Assembly: GCF_933775445.1 (NCBI RefSeq)
Contig: NC_065878.1
Coordinates: 7,885,395-7,949,394 of the forward strand
Reading direction: 5' to 3'
From: Argentina anserina
Taxonomy: Eukaryota > Streptophyta > Magnoliopsida > Rosales > Rosaceae
DNA: 64,000 bases
Under the pieces are notes generated by a model. The model did not search any database. It was not told where the DNA came from and worked only from the letters and a program-made list of their open reading frames with translations. Shown here one piece after another: positions 48,190 to 57,094 of the stretch; within the stretch, counting starts at the first letter, position 1, and each line of letters starts with the position of its first letter. The translations under genes were made by a program, and so were the position numbers.

Positions 48190-51176
48190 TGTAATAACCT
48201 AAATTTTCAAAACAATATTTGATTTGATTTGAATTCAATAAAGTTATGAAATTCAGTTAAGATGAATATGATTGTTTGCAACTTTACGGAACGGAAACGG
48301 AAATGTTCTCGGAACGTTTAATAAGAAAAACGTTACGTTTCCGAACGAAATTATCGACTTTTATTCCGTCGCTCGATTGCGAAAACTTTCTTCACGAAAG
48401 TTATAGAGCTCGTCGATACGAGTTCGTGAGCATGTGACACGTTTTAATCGGACGATGTACGTAAAAGTTATTAACATCGGAAGTTAGTTTCCGATTTGGA
48501 AACTAGTATAAATAGGATAATTGTGTGTTTAGGGTTTCCATTTCAGGAAACCCACTCTCTCTCATCCCTCCGCCTCCCTCCTCATTCTCTCTCCCCGATT
48601 CGCACCCTCCCTCCCTCAGAAAATTCATCATCGGCGATCTCCCTCACCGCTCGACCGTGTCGCCCACCGCCTGCCTAGGAAGCATCACGCGACCCCCCAC
48701 TACCGACCCCGAGCTCGACACGCCGTTCCACGCAGTGCCGGAGCTCCACCAGCTACCCCTGGATTCGGCAGAAAGAACGTCCCCATCCTAGGCGCATCTC
48801 CGACGAAGCACGAGCACAGAGGAGGGCTTCTCGACGCCGATCCTCGCCTTGGTGCTCTCTGCCTTCAACTTGGAGGCCAAACTTCATCGATCCGAGTTCT
48901 TCCCAAGGATTTGAAATTCATCGGCGATCCAAGCCTTTCCGAGGCCAAATCGGAGGTTCTAGCTTCGATCAAGGTATTAATGGATGTGTTTATTGGTTGT
49001 GAGTGTTTGATGTTGAATTTTGGATAGTTTAGAATGATTGTGGAGTAAGATCGGAGGAGGGGAGGAAATGAGGAACACCGCCGCCTTAGGCGGCGCGTGT
49101 GCGAGCGTGTGATGGTGTAGGGGCGGTCTTAGACCGTGCAGAGGTAGAGGAGGAAGAAAAAGAGAGGTTTTGGGCGGCGGTGGCGTGATACGTGCAGTTG
49201 GGGGTGTCGGCGCGTGGGCCCCACGCGCTGCCACAGTGAGTGGCGCGTGAGCGCCACGCGCGGCCTGCCGGAGGTGGCGTGTGCACCCCACGCGCCGCCA
49301 CGTGCGGTGGTGTGAACAGTGATTCCAGAAGGGTATTTAGGTAATTTATTTACGTACGGTAAATGTAAATTTAATTTTACGTACGGTAAATGTAATTAAA
49401 TTTTACGTACGGTAAATGTAATTAAATTTTACGTACGGTAAATGTAATTAAATTTTACGTACGATAAATGTAAATATAAATTACTTTCAGTAATTGTAAA
49501 AAGTAATTTGTAAAAGGTTATTTAGTAAATTTTATTTACTGAGTTTGTATTTACATTTAAATAGTATGTATACGTACAGAAATACGTAAACATTATGTAT
49601 ATGTACAGAAACAGTATGCATACGTACATAAATACGTAAATACTATGTATACGTACATAAATACGTAAATAGTATGTATACGTACAGAAATATGTAAATA
49701 GTATGTATACGTACAGAAATACGTATTATTTTGTGAATTTGTACAGTAATACATGAACAGTACTGTGAATAGTGACATTGAATAGTAACCGTGAACAGTA
49801 ACTTCGTATAAACCAAAAATTGCTGAACAGTAACCGTTTATTACTGTTTCGGCATTTAAAGGGTTACTAAATGTTTCTAAATTCTTTTCTTATCTTATCA
49901 AGGTGATCTATAAAGCGAGGAAAGGAATTATCTTCGGAAATTGTGGGATTACGCTCGACTCGATAAGGTGAGTAAAATCTCACATATTTATGAATCTACC
50001 CTTGCGGTGATTCTAAGATATTTGCAAGAGTTTTAATATTGAAATACGACATGTATACAATATAATGGATTCTATATATATTGTATAATGGTAATAAGTA
50101 CATATATGTATAATTTGCTATATTATATACTGTTATGAATTCATCAGGATTAGGTCAATTCGATGACAAGCATGTGAGTTTAATATTGAAATTGTTAAAC
50201 GTTTTGTCTTCGGACGTGTTTATAAATTGTGACATGTATAAGATATAATGAATTATATATATATATATATATCGTACAAATGGTAAATAAATACGTATAT
50301 ATATATAGTTTGCTATATAATATACTGTTATGATTTATTTGTGATTCTGATTTGTACAATATGATGTGAGATTATTGTACGTGTTTGGCAAGTCGAAACC
50401 TAGCCTTTGGCCGGGCGAAAGTTACGATACAGTTAGAGCTCTAGTCTGTCTGCCTTAGTACTGCATGTGAGGTAACGGGTGGTTATCTACTCATGGGTAC
50501 TCAGATTGTTTTGGATGTTGGGTAGCGGGTGGCTATCCAATATCGGCGGTGTATTACGAGAGGGGTAACAGATGTGTACCAGCGTTCTTGGTACCCGTAT
50601 TATAAATGCATTTGGGTAACCAGAAGGGTTACTTAATTTTCTCATGAGCGTTTCATTTCATATTCCTTTGGGACAACCAGATGGGCTGTCCATTGACTCA
50701 TGAGGGCATTTATATTTGTTGATTTGTGATTTTTCGTATATTTTGATATGCGAATTATATTTTGATTTTACTCATACGAGTTATAAGCTTACCGGGTTTG
50801 TGTTTACAATCCCGGTGCACCAATTCGATGGTGTAGGGGATAATTCCGCAGGTGCTGATTAGTGGAGATTGAGAGACGACTCCGGAGGCTCGAAGTCGTT
50901 CGTATCCTGCTTGTGGTGAGGTTTTCTAGCGAGGATTTGTGTGTGAGAATTGGTGTGGTTTTATTTGTGAGAGATTGTGAGGATTATTACATTCCATCTT
51001 ATGTAATGTTAAATTATAAATTTGGGTTGTAATAATTTGGTTTTCTAAGTTGTATTGAGAACTCAGTGATGATCCGCTGTGCACTTAAATGATTTCGATT
51101 TCATTGATATTGTTTTTGGTGTTCTAACAACTTTGAAATTTTGAGTTTTTAAGCTCGAAATTTTGGGGTCGTTACA
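48190..51176 (+). repeat. Complete 2987-bp LTR-like unit B with 5-bp target duplication
   Basis: Ends are TGTAATAACCTAAATTTTC and TTTTGGGGTCGTTACA, and the target duplication TTCAC is perfect (48185-48189 and 51177-51181). It contains a TATA-like GTATAAATAGG (about 48508), a CT-rich leader and a GC-rich 48.5-49.3 kb portion, tandem repeats at 49.35-49.73 kb, then AT-rich sequence. No gag or pol is present, so it is a solo LTR or an LTR-like non-coding element. The short open frames in its GC-rich part are compositional. Confidence 0.8.
49352..49730. repeat. Two tandem arrays inside LTR unit B
   Basis: 49352-49477 carries five copies of a 26-27-bp unit containing ACGTACGGTAAATGTAA. 49563-49730 carries about six copies of a ~29-30-bp unit containing TATGTATACGTACAGAAATA. 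Both are built on the CGTAC palindrome core. Just after them, ACAGTAAC/GAACAGT motifs recur (49750-49840). Confidence 0.8.
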
Positions 51177-51306
51177 TTCACGAAAGTAGTAGAGCTCGTC
51201 GATACGCGTTCATGGACATGCGGCATGTCTTAAAGGATGTCGTATCTGAAACTTGTTAACAACGGAAGTTGGTTTCCGATTTTGGAAGCCTATAAAAATG
51301 ACATTT

Positions 51307-54082
51307 TGTAACGACCCCGAAATTCTGAGCATAAAAACTCAAAATTTCAAAGTCGTTAAACACCAAACAATCTCGATGAAATCGAAATCATTTAAAATGC
51401 CACAGCGGATCATCTATGAGTTCAAAATACAACTCAGTCAAACCGATTATTACAAACCAAATTATAATTCAACATTATAACAAATGGAAATGTATGATCC
51501 TCACAACAACCTCACAAGATAGTCACACAAAATCCTCACACAAGCTGGAGATAAATAACTTTAAGTCCTCTGAGCGGTCCGTCAATTCCCGCTAATCCAC
51601 ACCTGCGGAGTTATCCACTACACCATCAAATTGGTGCACCGGGATTGTAAACACAAACCCGGTAAGCTTTACAGCTCGTATGAGTAAAATGAAAATATAA
51701 CTCGCATATTAATATATATACGAAATTCCACAAATCAAACAAATATAAATGCACTCATGAGTCAATGGACGGCCCATCTGGTTGTCCCAAAGAAATATGA
51801 AAAGAAGTGCTCATGAGAAATTAAGTAACCCTTCTGGTTACCCAAATGCATTTATAATACGGGTACCAAGAACGCTGGTACACATCTGTTACCCCTCTCG
51901 TAATACACCGCCGATATTGGATAGCCACCCGCTACCCAACATCCAAAACAATCTGAGTACCCATGAGCAGATAACCACCCGTTACCTCACATGCAGTACT
52001 ATGGCAGACAGACTAGAGCTCTAACTGTATCGTAACTTTCGCCCGGCCAAAGGCTAGGTTCCGACTTGCCAAACACGTACAATAATCTCACATCATATTG
52101 TACCAAATCACGTCCGAAGACAAATCAACATTTTAACAAACTCAATGTTAAAATCACGTACAATAATCTCACATCATATTGTACCAAAAATCATGTCCGA
52201 AGACAAATCAACATTTTAACAATCTCAATGTTAAAATCACGTACAATAATCTCACATCATATTGTACCAAAAATCATGTCCGAAGACAAATCAACATTTT
52301 AACAATCTCAATGTTAAAATCATGTACAATAATCTCACATCATATTGTACAAATCAAAATCACATGCTCGATATATAAATCTCGTCATCGAAATGACATA
52401 AATCACGATAAAATCATAACAGTATATTATATAGCAAACTATATATATATGTACATATTTACCATTTATACAATATATATATAATCCATTATATCATATA
52501 CATGTCATATTTCATAAACACGTCCGAAGACAAAAAACTCGTCCGAAGACAAAACATTTTAACAAACTCATGTTAAAACCACGTACAATAATCACACCTC
52601 ATATTGTATAAAAATCAAATCACATGCTCAATATTTAATTCTCATCATTCGAAATGACCAATTCCAATGAATTCATAACAGTATATAATATAGCAAACTA
52701 TATATATATGTACTTATTACCATTTATACGATATATATATATATATATGTAATCCACTATATTGTATACGTGTCGTAATTCAATATTAAAAACTCTTGCA
52801 AAATCTTGAACCACCGCAAGGGTAGATTCGTAAATAAGTGAGATTTTACTCACATTCTTTCCTGCGTGCAACTTCCAGGACCCTGAAAGTAATTTCCTCA
52901 CTCGTTTTGTCAGTCACCTAATAGCACGATAAATGCTTAGAAAATGATACTTAAAATATCAGGTAACGAGTTCAGCACAGCTAAGTGTTGTTCATAAAAC
53001 ATTGTTCACGGGAACACTGTTCATGTTACTAATCACTGTTTTTCTACAAACCACTGTTCACAGTTACTGTTTTACCAAAACACTGTTCACAGTTACTGTT
53101 TTACCACAACACTGTTCACAGTTACTGTGTTACCATGCCACTGTTCACATTACTGTTACAGACACTATTCATGCGACGGGACTATTCACCGGTACTATTC
53201 ACATTCACTATTCATGCGGCGTTACTGTTCACCGACTGCCACCAATCATCACCAAATTTCACCACCACAACCTAAACAACATTTCCAACAACTTCCTAGT
53301 TGACACAAAGTTCTAAATCCGAGCCTAAACAGTCCAAACACCGAAGAACATATATTCGGCACTATTCACAAACCCTAGAAATTGAAATTTTGATTCGGGT
53401 ACTTACACTTCGATTTGGCTCGATTCCTTTTGTGGGAATGTTGCTGGGACTGAGACAAGCAAAACCCCCCAAGAATCTCGAGCCATGGTGGCCGGAGGAG
53501 GCGGCGCCGCCACAACAGTAACTTCCGGCGGTTGCTACACCGTGTGTGGTTGTCGCCGGAGTGCAAGGCATAGCCCAAAAGATGGAGCTCGTCGAGCCCG
53601 TCAGTTTGATAGGTGGCACGACACGAGGCGACGTCTGATGGTGGAGAAATCGGCCGGAGAAGTTTTTTTGGGTCGGGTGAACAGTACCCGAGCTCGGGTG
53701 AACAGTAACCCGAGCTGATTTTTAGAAAAATCTGATTTTTAATCTCCTTTCCTTCCTTTTATACTATTTCCAAAATCGGAAACGAACTTCCGACGTTAAT
53801 AACTTTCGCGTCCGACGTCCGATTCGAACGCGTGACGTGTCCATGAACTCGTATCGATGAGCTCTACGACTTTCGTGAAGGAAGTTTTCGCAACCGAGCG
53901 ACGGAATAAAAGTCGATCTATACGTTGCGGTAACGTTACGTTTTCTAATTAAACGATCCGAGAACGTTTTCGTTTTCGTTTCGAAATGTCGCAAACCTCC
54001 AATTGTCGTCTTGAATTAATTTAACAAGTTTAACACTTTGAAAATACTCGACATTTAGTTTCTAAAAATTCGGGTTATTACA
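51307..54082 (-). repeat. Complete 2776-bp LTR-like unit C, inverted, with 5-bp target duplication
   Basis: Starts TGTAACGACCCCGAAATTCTG and ends AAATTCGGGTTATTACA, the reverse complement of the ends of units A and B. The target duplication CATTT is perfect (51302-51306 and 54083-54087). Its interior runs parallel to unit B in reverse (for example the CTTCTGGTTACCCAAATGCA and CACCGGGATTGTAAACAC segments). It is inserted in unit A in the opposite orientation to B, leaving only 130 bp between the two, so B and C form a near-perfect large inverted pair. Confidence 0.8.
52074..52350. repeat. Tandem array of ~82-bp units inside LTR unit C
   Basis: Three full units plus a partial fourth, each with CACGTACAATAATCTCACAT, ATCATATTGTACC, TCCGAAGACAAATCAACATT and TTAACAA(A/T)CTCAATG. 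Copies differ by only a few bases, so the expansion is recent. A degenerate partial unit recurs at about 52505-52612. Unit B has a single copy of the same sequence in reverse orientation near 50160-50380. Confidence 0.8.
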
Positions 54083-54879
54083 CATTTTTCTAAACAAAAA
54101 TCAGAAAACCAAAAGACGAAACCGAGGCGGCCCGAACCCGACCTGATTCCCCTTTTCAGCTAAATCTTTCTCATCGGCGATCTCTCTCCTCCGGTTGCCG
54201 TGCTCGACACCGCCGGTGTCGTTGGAACCGCACAACCAAGCCGTATCGATCGGTGGTGGTGGGAACCCACCCGTTGCAGCATTTTAGCCGCGCCCGAGGA
54301 AGCACATCGACGGCTCCGTCAAGCTCTACGTCGTCGGCGAGAGCGGGGCATGTAGCGATCGTCGCAGGTCCTCCCTCCTCCTTATAGACACGAATCCACC
54401 GGCGGTGAAGCTCGAATTGAGCCATTTCATCTCCAATCTTCAACCACTGATCGGGGATCTTGCGGCGGCGATTCTGGCAGTGTCCGGCTGACTTGGAACT
54501 AACCGCAGGTATGGTTACGACCTCATCCTTTTGATCTACATTTTTATTGTTGGAAATTTGTTGATTCGATGAAGTTTGGGCGGAGGTGGGGGTGATGCGC
54601 GTGCCGCCATCTACGGCGACGCATGGGAGCAGGTGAGGACGGCAGGGACTAGGTAATAGGCCTAGGACGGTGTAGGAAGGAAATCATTGGGTTTCGGGGG
54701 CTGCGAATGAGGTCACGAATGACTGTTTGTGCGGCGCGTGAGCCCCACACGCGGCTATTTTGGGCGGCACGTGAGCCCCACACGTGTGCCGCCCAAAGTA
54801 GCCACATCTCATGACTATCCAAAACCAGCCACATCTCATGCAAATCGTCCTCATCTTCCTCTCTGACATCATTCTTCAT

Positions 54880-55939
54880 ATGTCTAGGTATGCTTACTGG
54901 GCCTGCAACATGCATATTTTCTTCTCTTAACATACTCATTTGACCATGGTGATCCGCAATGAAAGCTTCACATAACTTCTGATGATTATTTCCCCATCTC
55001 TTAGTCAGCTCGTGACCATCCAAATCTCCACCCTCTTCATATAAATTGTCATACCGATCCTCACTGACATTACAGTTCATAAACCCTGGTCCAGGAGAAG
55101 CTAGTGGAAGACCAATGTTCAGCTTTTTACGTTTTCTCTTTCCAATACATGGCATTGCTGCTAAATCTAAGACTCCACTATCTGCAATTTTTGGAAGTCT
55201 GCCATCAATTACATATTGCTGGTGGAAAGAGCCAAAGCCACATGGGGGAACTGTACCATCATTAGCTTTTTCATGTGCTTATATTCCATTTCTTGTAGCC
55301 TCATCTTTCACTGGTACAACGGTAGCATCGTCGATGTATCCTATATCACCTGTGTGCAACCATCTTTCTTTGTCTATGGTCCTCGCATTCGCCGCAGGAT
55401 CATTTAGGTATCCTTTCATAATTTGGCTCCCTCGGATGCAAATTTCTCCAGATTGGTTTCGGGGAAGGGATTCATTAGTGTCGGGGGTAATGATTTTCAT
55501 CTCAACATTTCTTACCACGGTTCCGCATGCACCTGATTTGATATCGTAGGGTTCTTTTGCAAATGCCAAGCACATTGATAGAACTGGTCCAGCCTCAGTC
55601 ATCCCGTAACCCTGTCTGAGTTTGGCATCCGGCAGTTTCGTCCTGACAGTGTCCTCGAGCTCCTTCACAGTATCCTATCACAATGCACACAAAGCAGCCC
55701 CTTTCAACCCAAGAATCTTTGTACTCCACACTAAAAGGATTATGCACTGTGGAAATAAGCTCCATCTCCTGGTGAGCAGATCTGCGGGTTCTATCAGTTT
55801 GACGAGCAAGACAAATCTTCTTCAGCACATACTTCTTCTTTTCGTGCTTATACCTTACAAGAATAACAGAACCAAAAGAACCTTTCCCAATTTGCTCCAG
55901 AATTTCGTGATGGTCCATCTTAATCCCTAACACTCTCAT
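54880..55939 (-). pseudogene. Chimera of captured host gene fragments (NEK kinase / 4CL / unknown)
   Basis: Three pieces of host genes lie in the same orientation. (1) 55915-55675: start of a NEK-family Ser/Thr kinase ([62 protein letters not shown]), with Gly loop and catalytic Lys but nothing beyond the N-lobe. (2) 55668-55279: a 4-coumarate:CoA ligase segment ([50 protein letters not shown]), with an internal deletion joining GYIDD to VVPVKDEA. (3) About 55262-54880: an open stretch I do not recognise (LAAMPCIGKRKRKKLNIGLP, EAFIADHHGQMSMLREENMH). No piece is complete and frames change at the joints. The fusion lies inside the Harbinger element. Confidence 0.75.
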
Positions 55940-56357
55940 TCTTCACTCTTCCTAGAACAACAATAGTGTCAAGTTTTCTATTTTGTAAAATTTTTTAATG
56001 ACTCTAAATAATAAATTTCTTTAATGGTATAATTAAATCAATATGTATTTTTCGATTAATCTAAAATTAGTTATTCCTATAACTAAATTAAACTAGAAAA
56101 TAATTGATTTAATTACAACCGTTAAAAAAATATTAATTGAATTGAATGTCTGATTACCATTTCGAATTGTCAATGACATTCAATTTCTGATTTACGTCGG
56201 AATCATGTAGCTTCAAATACGATCATCCATTTATGTGCTGACATGAGTTTTATTCGGATCCGCACTAACTTTTTGGACTTTTGGGCCACGTATGGAATTT
56301 TGTCGAGCTCTTGGTCGATTTAATTTTTTTAATGAAAATGATTTACTCCATTAAATT
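55940..56357. other. AT-rich interior of the Harbinger element
   Basis: About 420 bp without coding potential between the fused gene fragments and the 5' ORF1 piece. It is probably ORF1 intron sequence or a remnant of an insertion. Confidence 0.4.
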
Positions 56358-56420
56358 TCATGTGTCTACAATATCTGCAGAATGTTTCCAAGCCGCTCCT
56401 CTTTTGGCCCTTGTAGACAT
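56358..56420 (-). pseudogene. Harbinger ORF1, probable 5' exon
   Basis: A 20-codon frame, MSTRAKRGAAWKHSADIVDT, resembles the start of plant Harbinger ORF1 proteins, where a Lys/Arg-Gly-x-x-Trp motif opens the SANT/Myb domain. It lies ~530 bp from the right terminus, and a TATTTATAGAG-like box read on the plus strand is nearby. A stop follows at once, so it is either broken here or spliced. Its 3' partner would be at 46117. Assignment by resemblance only. Confidence 0.4.
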
Positions 56421-56960
56421 CTTTGAAAAAATTTTTAATCTAGCTAGATGATGACCTATAATGTTTTGGAGTGAATAATTATGAAGAAGATGTGTTGTAT
56501 TTATAGAGATTTCAAAGTAATGTGTTGCAATGGGAGGATTCTATTTTCAATTTTTTTTCTATTATTTTCAATTAATTTAATTTTGGATTGAGGCAATTAA
56601 AGATTAGTGATCAATTGATCCATTAGTTACCAATGGTAATAAATAAATGGGGCCCAGTTGTTAATTTACACCTTCAATTGCTTAATCAACGCGTGGAAAA
56701 CAATTAAAACTAGTATATTGTCTTTTGCGTGATTAAAGGAGAAGAAAAGAGAATCAATGTGTTAGTTGGATAATGGCAGGCTTGGGGCCTACTGTGAATA
56801 GTTATTAGTTTTTCTATTTAGAAACCGATCTAAATTGGGCGGTCAAATGGGCTGAAACCCAAAACACAAAATGAGTTTAGTAGTTAGAAAGTCAATATTT
56901 TTTAGGGCGTGTCAAAATGGGTTTTAGGTCATCTTGTTAGAGATGCCCTAGCGTCAATTT

Positions 56961-56975
56961 CATATATTATATAGA
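56961..56975 (+). promoter_or_regulatory. TATA region of the HSP70 gene, ~20 bp from the transposon end
   Basis: CATATATTATATAGA lies 120-134 bp upstream of the HSP70 start codon. The Harbinger terminus ends at 56948, so everything further upstream is transposon. No convincing heat-shock element (alternating GAA/TTC triplets) was seen in the ~150 bp before the TATA region. Confidence 0.55.
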
Positions 56976-57094
56976 CTCTCACCCTCACACAACACAGTAA
57001 CCGGTTGAAAAAAACCAAACCAAACCAGGCAGTTGGTGTTAGCATTCTTTGTTGCAAGTCTACTCTCTGAAAAGCTCACCTGAATAAGTACTCA

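Larger units (their letters stand above)
47979..54800 (+). repeat. Truncated long LTR unit A, interrupted by units B and C
   Basis: Begins TGTAATAACCCGAATTTTCG directly after the LINE. The pieces 47979-48184, 51182-51301 and 54088-~54800 read on from one another: the 51177-51300 segment (CGAAAGTAGTAGAGCTCGTCGATACG) is the part that in unit B follows the equivalent of the left piece. No right terminus (TTACA) is found; homology fades in the GC-rich stretch near 54700-54800, where the host gene fragments begin. Long TGTAA...TTACA LTRs of about 3 kb suit Ty3/gypsy chromoviruses, but no coding domain is present to confirm this. Confidence 0.6.
43613..56948. mobile_element. PIF/Harbinger transposon expanded to 13.3 kb by nested insertions
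   Basis: The left end GGGCATCTCCAACAAAATGA and the reverse complement of the right end, GGGCATCTCTAACAAGATGA, match at 18 of 20 positions and continue into GACC(C/T)AAAAC. Between them are a HARBI1-like transposase on the plus strand and two separated pieces of ORF1 on the minus strand (45776-46117 and 56358-56420), the convergent gene order usual for this superfamily. The ORF1 pieces are separated by a LINE, nested long LTRs and a fusion of host gene fragments. A 3-bp target duplication could not be identified at the outer edges, so at least one end has drifted or the right end belongs to a related copy. Confidence 0.65.

Noticed and set aside
48496..48791. Short Ser/Pro/His-rich open frames in LTR unit B
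   Set aside because: They lie in the GC-rich leader of a non-coding LTR unit, several frames are open at once, and they show no domain.
52074..52350. Regularly repeated ~82-bp units, considered as a CRISPR-like array
   Set aside because: The whole unit repeats with no unique spacers, and it lies inside a plant LTR unit, so it is a tandem satellite.
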